Below are positions 17,423 through 26,693 of a stretch of DNA of 64,000 bases, one piece after another. The position numbers were made by a program, and so were the translations under genes. A model generated the notes under the pieces. It saw only the letters and a program-made list of their open reading frames with translations. It was not told the DNA's origin and made no database searches. This DNA is from Deltaproteobacteria bacterium ADurb.Bin207 (lineage in GTDB: Bacteria; Myxococcota_A; Polyangia; Polyangiales; Polyangiaceae). Positions within the stretch are counted from its first letter, which is position 1. Each line of letters opens with the position of its first letter. The stretch lies in contig MWCO01000003.1 in assembly GCA_002070115.1 (NCBI GenBank), positions 124,001-188,000 on the forward strand. The letters run 5' to 3'.

Positions 17423-20095
17423 ATGAGTCGTAAACAGCCAATAAGTGAGCCGCACAAAATCAAGACGGTTCGGAGAATTGCGTTTCCGTCGATCGAGGAG
17501 CGAAAAAGGAATCTGGCCTCCGCCGCGTTCAACGTATGGCGACTGACGCCCTCACAGGTTACGTTCGACATGTGTTCGGCGGGGACGAGTGCGTTGAGCC
17601 AGGAACAACTCGCGGGGCAACTCATTGGCGATGAGGCTTATGCGGGAGCGAGGAACTTCGAGTCGTTGCAATTGGCGGTTCGAGATGTTTTTGGGCACTC
17701 GTACGTATGCCCGACGCACAACAATCTTGGCAGTGTGAAGTTGGTGGTTGCCACCATGGTGCCGTCGGGAAAAACGATTCCAAGCAATGCGCGAACGCGG
17801 GCGGATGTACTCGAGCCTCGGGGAGTTCAGGTTCCGGACATTCGAGATCGCGACGAGAAGGTGTTTACGGGCAATGTCGATCTCAAGAAACTCGAGCAAC
17901 TGATCGAAAAGGGCAATGTGGCCTTGGTGGGAATGCAGGCCTTTGCCGATGGCCAGCATCCTTTCAGTCTGGAGAACCTGCGCGCGGTGCATGCGCTTTG
18001 CAGTCGTCATGGACTTCGGCTTGTGCTCGACGGTTCTCGCGTGGTGGAAAACGCATGGTATATCCAGCGTCATGAGGTGGGACAGGCGGATCTGAGTATT
18101 GCGGATATCGTCAAGCGGATCGCGAAGACGGCGAGCATTTTTCAGATCGATGGGGCGCAAGATGCGAAATGCAATACCGGTGGGTTGCTCGCTACCGACA
18201 ACCCCGATGATTATGAAAAGGTGATGAATGAAGTCGTCGTGTACGAAGGACTTCATACCTATGGAGGGATGGCGGGGCGGACGATGGAGGTGTTTGCACG
18301 AGGTCTTCGTGAGATGTGTGATGAAGACGAAGTGCATTGGGTGATGCATCAGACCGAACGATTCACCGAGATGCTTCGTTCGGAGGGGATTCCTCTGGAG
18401 CGGGGCTGCGACGGTGCCTATTTGCGCGCGGATCAATTCTTGCCGCATATCCATGAGCATCAGGAAGATGCGTTGGCAGCAGCGTTGTACTTGATGAGCG
18501 GTGTGCGTGCGGTAGCCGCGGGGCGTGTTGGACGGGACAAGCTGCTTCCCGTGCAGATTCCGCGCTTGGCGATGACCGGCGAGCATCTCGATCAGGTGGT
18601 TGCCGCTATCGTTAGCTTGTATCGTCAACGCGAAAAAGTGGCGCCTCTCGAGCCGCTATCCGTGGGAACCTGGCGCGATCAAATGCGTTATCGTTCGGTA
18701 TTCGCGGACCTGACTCCCTACGAATTCGACACGTTCCCCTATCTCATCCACACGGTGGAACACGTGGGAACGCTTACCCGGGAAGAGCGTCTGAAGGCGA
18801 TCCGAGCGGCTGGATATAACACGTTTTTGCTTCGTTCCGCCGACGTTGCCATCGACTTGCTCACCGACTCGGGCACGTCTGCGATGAGCACCGATCAGTG
18901 GGCAGCGTATGATGCGGCTCATGCGTCATCCGCCAATAGTTCGGAATTCGAGCATTTTGTGGAGGTGTTGCAGGATATCTATGGGTATCAGCAAATCATC
19001 CCGACGCATCAAGGACGAGCTGCCGAGCATATCCTTTCGCAGATCATGATCAAACCCGGCCAACTCGTTCCGGGTAATATGTATTTTACGACGACCAAAG
19101 AGCATCAAGAGCTTGCGGGTGGGCACTTCATCGATGTGATTGTCGATGAGGCTCATGTTCCGCAGAGCGACTGCTTGTGGAAAGGAAACATCGATCTTGG
19201 CAAGATCGACAAAGCGGTGAAGGAGCGGGGAGCGGAGGGGATCGCTTATATTTCCTTCGAACTTGCGGTGAACATGGCTGGCGGGCAACCCGTGAGCATG
19301 GACAATATGAAAGAGGTCTATGCGTATTGCAGCGCCAGAAAGATTCCCGTTTTCTATGACGCCACGCGCGCTGTCGAGAACGCATACATGATCCAGCAGC
19401 GAGATCCACGATACCGCACGACAAAAATCCGCGACATCCTTCGAGAAATGATGCTGTATGGGGATGGATGCACCGTCAGCGGGAAGAAGGATTTCCTCAT
19501 CAACATCGGTGGCATCTTGGCGTTCCGCGATGACAAGGAGCTTGCGGCTCGCGCGCAGGAGCTGTTGCGAGTGTATGAGGGTAGCGTGGCGAGTGGAGGT
19601 CTTGCCACGGCAGATCTGGCTGTCATCGCGCAGGGAGCGCAGGAAATGCTCGACGATCGCTATATCCGATCGCGCGTTCGACAAACGCAATTGCTTGGAT
19701 CGATGCTGATGGAAGCGGGGGTGCCGATCGTTACGCCTCCTGGAAGCCACGCTATCTTCCTTGATGCGAAGCGTTTCCTTCCGCATGTTCCGCAAGAGGA
19801 GTATCCAGCGCAGCGACTCGCGGCCGAAATCTACGTCGAGACTGGCGTTCGAGTCATGGAGCGCGGCAATGTCTCGAGCGGACGCGATGAAAACGGAAAG
19901 AATTATTGCCCAGCTCTCGAACTCGTTCGCTTGACGATTTCGCGGCGTGTGTACACCAACGATCACATGCGAGCGGTCGCCGATGGAATCATCCGTCTAT
20001 ACCAGCGACGCAATGAGATCAAAGGCTTGCGTTTCGTGTATGAGCCCGCCCATCTTCGCTTTTTCCAAGGCCGATTCGAACCCATCGAAGGATAA
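17423..20095 (+). CDS. Tandem-fused tyrosine phenol-lyase-like protein with degenerate N-terminal half
   Basis: An 890-residue protein made of two complete beta-eliminating lyase (tyrosine phenol-lyase/tryptophanase) modules, ~10-435 and ~436-890; normal family members are ~460 residues. The C-half keeps the PLP lysine K689 (SGKKD), phosphate loop THQGR 528-532, N617, D646, R649, R836 and the TPL-type residues T556 (MYFTTT) and R814 (MERG), suggesting a tyrosine/phenol-type substrate rather than tryptophan. It has lost the GDEAYAG tyrosine. The N-half has lost the lysine (GAQDA), the QGR loop (THNNLG) and both arginines but retains GDEAYAG (Y73) and the YEGxxxYGGMAGR loop (275-286). The start at 17423 is set by ggagaggg eight bases upstream and by family alignment. 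Confidence 0.88.
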   Translation: MSRKQPISEPHKIKTVRRIAFPSIEERKRNLASAAFNVWRLTPSQVTFDMCSAGTSALSQEQLAGQLIGDEAYAGARNFESLQLAVRDVFGHSYVCPTHNNLGSVKLVVATMVPSGKTIPSNARTRADVLEPRGVQVPDIRDRDEKVFTGNVDLKKLEQLIEKGNVALVGMQAFADGQHPFSLENLRAVHALCSRHGLRLVLDGSRVVENAWYIQRHEVGQADLSIADIVKRIAKTASIFQIDGAQDAKCNTGGLLATDNPDDYEKVMNEVVVYEGLHTYGGMAGRTMEVFARGLREMCDEDEVHWVMHQTERFTEMLRSEGIPLERGCDGAYLRADQFLPHIHEHQEDALAAALYLMSGVRAVAAGRVGRDKLLPVQIPRLAMTGEHLDQVVAAIVSLYRQREKVAPLEPLSVGTWRDQMRYRSVFADLTPYEFDTFPYLIHTVEHVGTLTREERLKAIRAAGYNTFLLRSADVAIDLLTDSGTSAMSTDQWAAYDAAHASSANSSEFEHFVEVLQDIYGYQQIIPTHQGRAAEHILSQIMIKPGQLVPGNMYFTTTKEHQELAGGHFIDVIVDEAHVPQSDCLWKGNIDLGKIDKAVKERGAEGIAYISFELAVNMAGGQPVSMDNMKEVYAYCSARKIPVFYDATRAVENAYMIQQRDPRYRTTKIRDILREMMLYGDGCTVSGKKDFLINIGGILAFRDDKELAARAQELLRVYEGSVASGGLATADLAVIAQGAQEMLDDRYIRSRVRQTQLLGSMLMEAGVPIVTPPGSHAIFLDAKRFLPHVPQEEYPAQRLAAEIYVETGVRVMERGNVSSGRDENGKNYCPALELVRLTISRRVYTNDHMRAVADGIIRLYQRRNEIKGLRFVYEPAHLRFFQGRFEPIEG

Positions 20096-20145
20096 GCAAC
20101 GCTCCTCATCCTCTTGACGATGCGACGATTCTGACACGCTCTCTG

Positions 20146-22116
20146 TCAGTGGGGGGCCTCCCTGTTGCAATTGGCGCTGCAACCATCCCCTGAAACGCGG
20201 TTGCCATCATCACACGTTTCGCCCTCTTCCGTCTGCATGATCCCGTCCCCACAACGAGGCCCTAAGATACATCCGGGAGCACACTCCCCATATCCTCCAG
20301 CGTTGATTCCATCGTCGCATTGCTCGCCGAACAAACTATCCACGACCCCATCCCCACAATATCCTCCCAACTTACATCCCGGCGCGCATCCGCCATAAAC
20401 ACTCAAATTCAAACCGTCATCGCACTCCTCTCCTTCGGACGTTTGCACGATTCCATCTCCGCAATGAGGTGCACGAAGCTTGCAGCCGGGCATACAGCTT
20501 CCGTAAGAACCATCGTTGACGCCGTCATCACAGGCTTCGTACTTGGTGACGATCCCATCGCCACAAATCCAATCGCACTTGCTTCGCACGTTGTCGAAGT
20601 TGGATAACGTGAGACGATAATTGGATTGGGTGGTATGCCGTTCCGCTTGAAACACAGCGATTTCGTATACTTGTCCGAGTGTGAGCCCAAAGGCTGCCGC
20701 GGTCGTGGCGTTCAATTCAATCCCGCCGGGTAGAGCGCCATGAACCCCGCCCAAATCCACTGCCAACTTTCCGGCCAAAAATACCCAGACATCGTCATCG
20801 CCCGTAAACAGCAGTATCTCGTTGCCTTTGTATTCAAACCAATACCGAACCTCGCTCGTGAAGTGGAAGTTATGGGCTCGTCCTTCATTGCCGAATAGCT
20901 GACCATCCAACGGGAAAAAACTGCTGTTGTCGTATTGGTATTCGCCCGTGGCCAGACGTGTCAGTTCCAGCGTTTGCAATGCGGTAGCGTTCACGCCTGG
21001 CACGTCGCGATACCATTGGTTGAACGTGGCCTCGCTCGTCACGGTGAGACTCGAAGAGGTGCCATGCGCGTACTCGGGTTTTCGATCGGCCCCAAGCAGA
21101 GGTTTGACGATACCCGACTCGGTCCCAAGGTATTTTTCCATGTCCGGATGGGTGTCATGGAAATCCCGAAGAACGATGGGAAGCGTCATGGTTGGACCGC
21201 CGCCAACCACGATGGGCGCGCAAGTGAAACCGGGTTCGACTGTGCATGTCGCGGAACAACCATCGCCGGATTGATTGTTGCCGTCATCGCATTGCTCGTT
21301 GGAATCTCCAGGCAAGATGATCCCATCGCCACAACGTGATTTACAGGCACCCCCGCTACAATCAGGCTCTATCTCGCAAAATGGCGTGCAGCCGTCGCCC
21401 ATGTCGAAGTTGCCGTCGTCACACGCTTCCGATCCTTCGCGGATACCATCGTTGCATACGGTTGGAATGCAAGGTTTCCCTGGTTCCTCACACTTGAATC
21501 CAGGTTCCAGCAAGCAATTCTCATCACAACCATCACCCGATTCCGGTACCGCATTACCGTCTTCACACTGCTCGTTTCCAGCAATGATCCCATCGCCGCA
21601 CATCGCGGCTTCGCACGCTACGGCCACCACGGGGCATACCCACCCCGGCTCTACCGTGCAGGTTTCATCACAACCGTCACCAGGCTCATCGTTGCCATCA
21701 TCGCAAGTTTCCAATCCCGTAATCTTCCCGTCGCCACATACCACGGTCGAAACGCAAGCCTCGCCTGGAACAGGACAAGCAAAACCGTTTTCGACGGCCT
21801 TACAATCCCCTGAGCAACCATCTCCGGAATCCGTATTTCCGTCGTCGCATGTCTCTCCCACATCCAGCCGTCCGTCACCACAAGCGGGTTCTGGCGGTTC
21901 CGAACACCCATCTTCCGTGCAATCGGAGTCCGATTCTCGGTCTGGAATGACCAGGAGGTCATAGGGCGCGTCTTCGGGCGTGGTATCCGTCGTGGAGGCG
22001 TCATCAACACCCGAATCGGATTGGGAACCGGTGCCTTCTTTGTCGGCAGTGCATCCCAAGGACCAGACGGTTGAAACGCCAAGAATCGTGAAAAACATGA
22101 CGGCGCTGCGCATCAT
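20146..22116 (-). CDS. Fibro-slime domain lipoprotein with DUF4215 Cys-rich repeats
   Basis: A 656-residue secreted protein with a lipoprotein signal (TVWSLGC, Cys 22) and an Asp/Ser/Thr-rich linker. Six or so DUF4215 'myxobacterial Cys-rich' repeats (CGDG..E.CDDGN...GDGC...C) precede a fibro-slime/PA14-like domain at ~300-510 (FHFTSEVRYWFEYKG, LLFTGDDDVWVFLAGKLAVD, VYEIAVFQAERH), and four more repeats close the protein. PA14-type domains usually bind carbohydrate; a cell-surface or matrix role is inferred. It is divergent from the IscA-type gene. A weak inverted repeat (CTGACA/TGTCAG) lies past the stop. Confidence 0.88.
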   Translation of the reverse strand: MMRSAVMFFTILGVSTVWSLGCTADKEGTGSQSDSGVDDASTTDTTPEDAPYDLLVIPDRESDSDCTEDGCSEPPEPACGDGRLDVGETCDDGNTDSGDGCSGDCKAVENGFACPVPGEACVSTVVCGDGKITGLETCDDGNDEPGDGCDETCTVEPGWVCPVVAVACEAAMCGDGIIAGNEQCEDGNAVPESGDGCDENCLLEPGFKCEEPGKPCIPTVCNDGIREGSEACDDGNFDMGDGCTPFCEIEPDCSGGACKSRCGDGIILPGDSNEQCDDGNNQSGDGCSATCTVEPGFTCAPIVVGGGPTMTLPIVLRDFHDTHPDMEKYLGTESGIVKPLLGADRKPEYAHGTSSSLTVTSEATFNQWYRDVPGVNATALQTLELTRLATGEYQYDNSSFFPLDGQLFGNEGRAHNFHFTSEVRYWFEYKGNEILLFTGDDDVWVFLAGKLAVDLGGVHGALPGGIELNATTAAAFGLTLGQVYEIAVFQAERHTTQSNYRLTLSNFDNVRSKCDWICGDGIVTKYEACDDGVNDGSYGSCMPGCKLRAPHCGDGIVQTSEGEECDDGLNLSVYGGCAPGCKLGGYCGDGVVDSLFGEQCDDGINAGGYGECAPGCILGPRCGDGIMQTEEGETCDDGNRVSGDGCSANCNREAPH

Positions 22117-22318
22117 TCACCTCGAAAATCCAAGATAGCACGGGGAAATGGGATGTCGGTAGGCTTTGCCCAATTGTGGGGGAATACGGCCTTTTGACAA
22201 TTATTCTGGTGGGCAAGCCTGGCGGCAGGCTGTTGCCATCCCTATACTCACTGGCGCGACCGGGGTGGACCCGGAGGCGCAATGGTCAGACGGAATCCGG
22301 CATCAAGAGGTTTGGTTA

Positions 22319-22642
22319 ATGATTACCTTCACGGAAAAAGCTGCTGAAAAGGTCAAGGAAATCGCGGAAGCGGAGAATCTGCAGGGGCAGGGGATCAGGC
22401 TTCGCGTCATCGGCGGGGGGTGCTCTGGATTCTCCTATGACTTGTATTTCGACGATGAGCCGGGGGAGATGGATGAGACTTTCGAAACCAACGGGGTTCA
22501 GCTTTACGTGGACCCTATGAGCTTTCAATATCTGGACGGCACCGAGGTCGATTACGTCGAAACGCTTTCGGGTTCCGGCTTTAAGTTCAACAACCCGAAC
22601 ATCCAAGGTACGTGCGGCTGCGGCTCATCCTTCTCGGTTTGA
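22319..22642 (+). CDS. HesB/IscA-type iron-sulfur cluster carrier
   Basis: A 107-residue A-type Fe-S carrier that holds and passes Fe-S clusters to apoproteins in the cytosol. The three conserved cysteines are C35 (GGGCSGFSY), C99 and C101 (TCGCGSSF). The ATG at 22319 has an AGAGG about ten bases upstream; an in-frame extension to 22166 has no family match. No isc or suf genes are adjacent, so it resembles free-standing ErpA, but I cannot separate ErpA from IscA by sequence alone. Confidence 0.93.
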   Translation: MITFTEKAAEKVKEIAEAENLQGQGIRLRVIGGGCSGFSYDLYFDDEPGEMDETFETNGVQLYVDPMSFQYLDGTEVDYVETLSGSGFKFNNPNIQGTCGCGSSFSV

Positions 22643-22800
22643 GCCGACTTTGCAGAGAAGACGTTTCACTGCCGCACGTGGTCACTTTTCTTTTCTGAAC
22701 GTCGCTCTTGCTGAATAAAAATTAGGAAAAACTCACCACTCTCGACGTCATGTCGTTGCGCTTCCGGTCATGGTAACGTGCCGACCGGAAAGGAAATGCC

Positions 22801-23166
22801 ATGTCGTCGAAAGTGTTATTCGTCATCTTTTCCGATGAACCTTGTCGTCGCAATCATGCGATTCGGTATGCGTTGGATCTTCATCACAAAGGACATGTGG
22901 CGCGAATTATCTTGGAAGGTGCGGCCACGGGCAGCATGCGCGAGCTGGGTGATCGTGGCTCCGACTTTTCGAAGCTGTTTTGGGAAGCGAAGGATTTGGG
23001 TCTCGTAGCAGGAGCGTGTCGAGCCGCGTCGGCTGGTTGTGGAGATAAAAACCACAGCGTGTTGTCCATCGCCCAATCGAATGGAATCGAATTGTTGGAC
23101 GCGGCGGATGGGCATGCCAGTCTCGAGCCATTCATCCGCGACGGATTTCAGGTAGTCGTGTTCTGA
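22801..23166 (+). CDS. DsrE/DsrF-like small protein
   Basis: A 121-residue single-domain protein with the DsrE/F alpha/beta pattern: KVLFVIFSDEPCRRNHAIRYAL at the start (first strand plus helix), HVARIILEGAA, the helix with SKLFWEAKDLGL, a Cys-containing loop (AGACRAASAGC) and a C-terminal FQVVVF strand. Family members carry sulfur or form small oligomers in redox pathways; cysteines at ~15, 73 and 79 could serve, but the role here is not established. A ggaaagg precedes the ATG. It is followed after 54 bases by the transporter fusion. Confidence 0.75.
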   Translation: MSSKVLFVIFSDEPCRRNHAIRYALDLHHKGHVARIILEGAATGSMRELGDRGSDFSKLFWEAKDLGLVAGACRAASAGCGDKNHSVLSIAQSNGIELLDAADGHASLEPFIRDGFQVVVF

Positions 23167-23220
23167 CGACGTGGTTTCTGTCGTATTGATCTATCCGAAC
23201 ATGGATGGCAGGCGATTTCG

Positions 23221-26200
23221 GTGACGAGCGCACCTCAGATTTCCACGGAGACTCGATCCAGTCCGCCTAGGGCGCGCTCTTCTTCGGCATCATCCTATCC
23301 ATTATTCAATCCCACCCGTATTGCTCGTTCTCTTTCGGTCGAACCTGGTGAAGAGCGGCGAACCGCGTTGCTATTCGTGTTGTTGATCTTGGCCTCCATC
23401 GTTTTCGACATGGGGCGAGCAACTCGAGATGCGCTTTTTTTGACGCGCTATCCCGTGACGTGGATTGCCCATATGTGGATTGCGTACGGAGTGGTGTCTT
23501 CCGTGGCAGCCGTGGGGTACGGGTGGATTTCCTCGCGCGTTTCTCGTGCGCGCCTCGCCATCATTTTCGCCATCTTCTCCGCTGTGTCCTATGTCGCGTT
23601 CCGCGTGGCGATTGGTGCGGACTTCGGTTGGGCCATCGTTGTTTTTTATGTCTGGGCCGAGGTCATTGCGAATCTGTTCATCCTTCAAGCCTGGGCGATT
23701 ACCAACGACCTGCACGACCCTCGAAGTGGCCGAAGGCTATTTGGTCTCATTGGCGCGGGACGAATCGTGGGGATGCTTTTTAGTGGTTTTCTTACGGGCA
23801 GTATCGTTCGCGCTATTGGGACGCCCAATCTCATCGTGGTTGTCGCCGCGATCATGATTGTTTTCGCAGGTCTTGTGCGATTCATTGGAACACGTTTCCC
23901 ACTGGCAAGACCGAAGCAGCAGCCGGGAGCGGGACGGGAGCCGACAGCTTCGTTACGACGGCACAAAAAATACACCTTCTTTCTGTCGATCATGCTCCTC
24001 ACGGCGTTCATCGCGCTGACGGTCGGCGATTATCAGTTCAAGGCGATCGTCAAGTTCTCATATCCCGAACGGGATGATGTGGCCGAGTACATGGCTCGAT
24101 TCTACGCTTTGATGGGAACGCTCGCTCTATTTGTCCAACTCTTCGTTGCACCGCGAGTGCTCAAGTATCTTGGTGTGATTCCTGCGTTATTTGCCATGCC
24201 TGTCGCCTTTCTCGGAAGCACCGCGGCCCTTCTGTTTTCTCCGGTTCTTCCCATAGCGACGATGATGAAGCTGAGTGACAACGGATTGCAGTACACGATC
24301 CACGAGGCCACGATGCAGCTTCTGTACTTCGCGTATCCAGCCTCGCTTCGAACGCGTGTTCGCGCAATTTTGGATGCGATGATCAAACCTTTGGGCTGTT
24401 CTTTGGGGGGCGTCGTGCTGGTTTTCTTGTCGCCCGTGCCCTTCGCGGGAGAGTCATTGACGAGCTTGGCTGCGCGCGTGGCTTCCGTGGGCTTCGTGTC
24501 CTTGACGCTTGGCATCGCCTGGGTTGGGGTTCTTCCCCTGGTGAGGTGGGCGTATGTTGATGCTCTTCATCGAGCTTTGGTGCGTAGGCAGTCGGATTTG
24601 CGAGAGGAAGTGGAGCTTCAACTCGATGCCTCGATGGAAAAAGTGCTTCGAACTACCGTGCATTCGGGCACTCCCGTGCAAGTTACGTTCGCTTTCGAAG
24701 TGCTGGCATTGAGTTCGCCCAAGGCTGCGCGCGAGGAGTTTCCACGACTCATTGCTCATGAAAGCCCAATCGTCCGTGCATTTGGGGTTGAACAAATTGC
24801 TCGTCTGGACCCTGAACGAGCAGCCGATTTGGCACGGGCACAGCTCGCGGATCCGGATCCAGACGTTCGCTGTGCGGCGATCGCGACATTGGGTTCCGTG
24901 CGGCAGGAAGATGCGGTCGATGAGATCGAGCACTTTGCGTATGACGATGCGCATCCACGACTTCGCAACGAAGCCATTGTGACGCTCATTTCTCATGGGG
25001 GTTTGCCAGGGGTGCTGGCCGGGGGCGCGAGATTGCAACAATTGATTCATAGCCGTGACGAAAACGACCGAATCGAGGCGGCTGTCGTTGTCGGCAATGT
25101 GGGACAAAAGGGGCTTGCTCGAACCCTCAAACCACTGTTGAAAGACGAATCGCTGTTGGTTCGGAGGACCGCCGCAACGGCCGCTCGCGGCTGCGCTAGC
25201 ACGGGGTTGCTCGATGCGATGCTCGAGGCCATGTCGGAACGCTCCCTCGTCAAGCCGCTCATTGCGGCCATCATTGCTGTCGGGCCGGAGGCGATACCGG
25301 AATTGGCCAATAGCCTTCGAAACGAAGATACGCCGCGTCTCGTGCGACTCAGTATCCCGCGTGTTCTTCATGGAATCGGAACGATGGAGGCTCTCGAAGT
25401 GCTTCGCGGCTGTTTTGGCACAGACGATGAGGGGGTGCGTCAGAAATGTCTCGCGAGCGCCTCTCGGTTGCGTGAAGAACTCCAGGCGCCCGCTCTTCCC
25501 CCACAAACCCTGAAACCCTGGATCCAACGAGAGATCGAAGACCACGTTACCGCGCGGGATGGATGGCTTTCTGTTCGTCCTTGGCTTACTCGTCCGCTGT
25601 TGGACCGACAGCTCCAACTCGAACTACGCGGACACATCGTTCGCATCATGAGACTTTGTGAACAGGCATACCCACGCGAACAAGTGGCGGCTGCTCGAAA
25701 TGGCATTTTTTCTCGTGATGCAACCCGAAGAGCCAACGCATTGGAAGTGCTCGACAACGTACTGGACCGAGAACATCGTCTTGCGATCGTGGACATCGTT
25801 GGCAGATTCGCGACGGAGTACCCTTTCGTAGACGACCGTGAGCCCGTTACCACCCCCGTTCCCGAACGTGTCAAGCATTGGTTTGCGCAGCGTGTTGCTC
25901 TGCCCGGCTTCTATCGACGCTCCGTACTTTTCGAAGCGGTCGGTCATAATCGCGTTTGTGATCTTGCCGAGGCGGCCCTCGCCCATACTCGTCGGTCCAA
26001 CCCGTTTCTAAGAGAAAACGCGCTCATCGCGCTTGCGGCGTGCCGTCCTGTCGGATGGCAGGACCGTATGGAGCGTGCGTTGAACGATGAAGATGCCGTG
26101 GTTAGAGCGTACGCTACTTACGTGATGCAAACAGGTCGTTCGGGCCTGGATCCGGGGGACGAGATGTATACGACTGTAGAAAAAATATTGTATTTACAAG

Positions 26201-26625
26201 GGGTTTCGCTGTTTTCGAACGTGCCGGGCAACGAGTTGGTGCCCCTGGCTATGAGGGCTCGAGTCATTCGACTGGCACCCGGTGATGTGGTCTTCCACGA
26301 GGGCGATCCTGGAGACTCCTTGTTCATCGTGTTTCACGGTCAGATCGCCTTGCATGCGGGAGGGCGAGAGCTGGCCGTGTTGGGGGAAGGAGAAGTATTG
26401 GGTGAACTTGCGATGCTCGACGAAGCGCCGCGTACGGTGACGGCTACCGCGGTGGGTGATGCGGATGTGTTGCAGGTATCGACGGAGGACTTTCGCGTGG
26501 CCGTGCAAGATACGTCGGAGTTTGCCAATCGCGTCATCTCCGTGCTCGCAAAACGTCTTCGCGATGTGATGGGGAGTGGCAACGTCGTTCGGACGGATGA
26601 GGAAGGACGAAAGACCGCGCTTTAG
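23221..26625 (+). CDS. NTT-type nucleotide transporter fused to HEAT repeats and a cNMP-binding domain
   Basis: A 1134-residue fusion. Residues ~40-460 are about 11-12 membrane helices of the Npt1/Ntt (ATP:ADP antiporter, MFS-like) family, starting RRTALLFVLLILASIVFDMGRATRDALFL. Residues ~465-960 are alpha-helical HEAT repeats (for example PDPDVRCAAIATLGSV and LLVRRTAATAARG). Residues ~1000-1120 form a CAP-family cyclic-nucleotide-binding fold (GDVVFHEGDPGDSLFIVFHGQ is its core, in part; then LGEGEVLGELAMLDEAPRTVTATA). Similar fusions occur in bacteria outside the parasitic chlamydiae. The transported substrate is unknown. The start is GTG at 23221. Confidence 0.87.
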   Translation: MTSAPQISTETRSSPPRARSSSASSYPLFNPTRIARSLSVEPGEERRTALLFVLLILASIVFDMGRATRDALFLTRYPVTWIAHMWIAYGVVSSVAAVGYGWISSRVSRARLAIIFAIFSAVSYVAFRVAIGADFGWAIVVFYVWAEVIANLFILQAWAITNDLHDPRSGRRLFGLIGAGRIVGMLFSGFLTGSIVRAIGTPNLIVVVAAIMIVFAGLVRFIGTRFPLARPKQQPGAGREPTASLRRHKKYTFFLSIMLLTAFIALTVGDYQFKAIVKFSYPERDDVAEYMARFYALMGTLALFVQLFVAPRVLKYLGVIPALFAMPVAFLGSTAALLFSPVLPIATMMKLSDNGLQYTIHEATMQLLYFAYPASLRTRVRAILDAMIKPLGCSLGGVVLVFLSPVPFAGESLTSLAARVASVGFVSLTLGIAWVGVLPLVRWAYVDALHRALVRRQSDLREEVELQLDASMEKVLRTTVHSGTPVQVTFAFEVLALSSPKAAREEFPRLIAHESPIVRAFGVEQIARLDPERAADLARAQLADPDPDVRCAAIATLGSVRQEDAVDEIEHFAYDDAHPRLRNEAIVTLISHGGLPGVLAGGARLQQLIHSRDENDRIEAAVVVGNVGQKGLARTLKPLLKDESLLVRRTAATAARGCASTGLLDAMLEAMSERSLVKPLIAAIIAVGPEAIPELANSLRNEDTPRLVRLSIPRVLHGIGTMEALEVLRGCFGTDDEGVRQKCLASASRLREELQAPALPPQTLKPWIQREIEDHVTARDGWLSVRPWLTRPLLDRQLQLELRGHIVRIMRLCEQAYPREQVAAARNGIFSRDATRRANALEVLDNVLDREHRLAIVDIVGRFATEYPFVDDREPVTTPVPERVKHWFAQRVALPGFYRRSVLFEAVGHNRVCDLAEAALAHTRRSNPFLRENALIALAACRPVGWQDRMERALNDEDAVVRAYATYVMQTGRSGLDPGDEMYTTVEKILYLQGVSLFSNVPGNELVPLAMRARVIRLAPGDVVFHEGDPGDSLFIVFHGQIALHAGGRELAVLGEGEVLGELAMLDEAPRTVTATAVGDADVLQVSTEDFRVAVQDTSEFANRVISVLAKRLRDVMGSGNVVRTDEEGRKTAL

Positions 26626-26693
26626 TTTTCTACGTGACGCTTTCTCATCGACTGGGCTTCGTCGACCTTCGAGGGTGCAGCAGACGATGTTGG

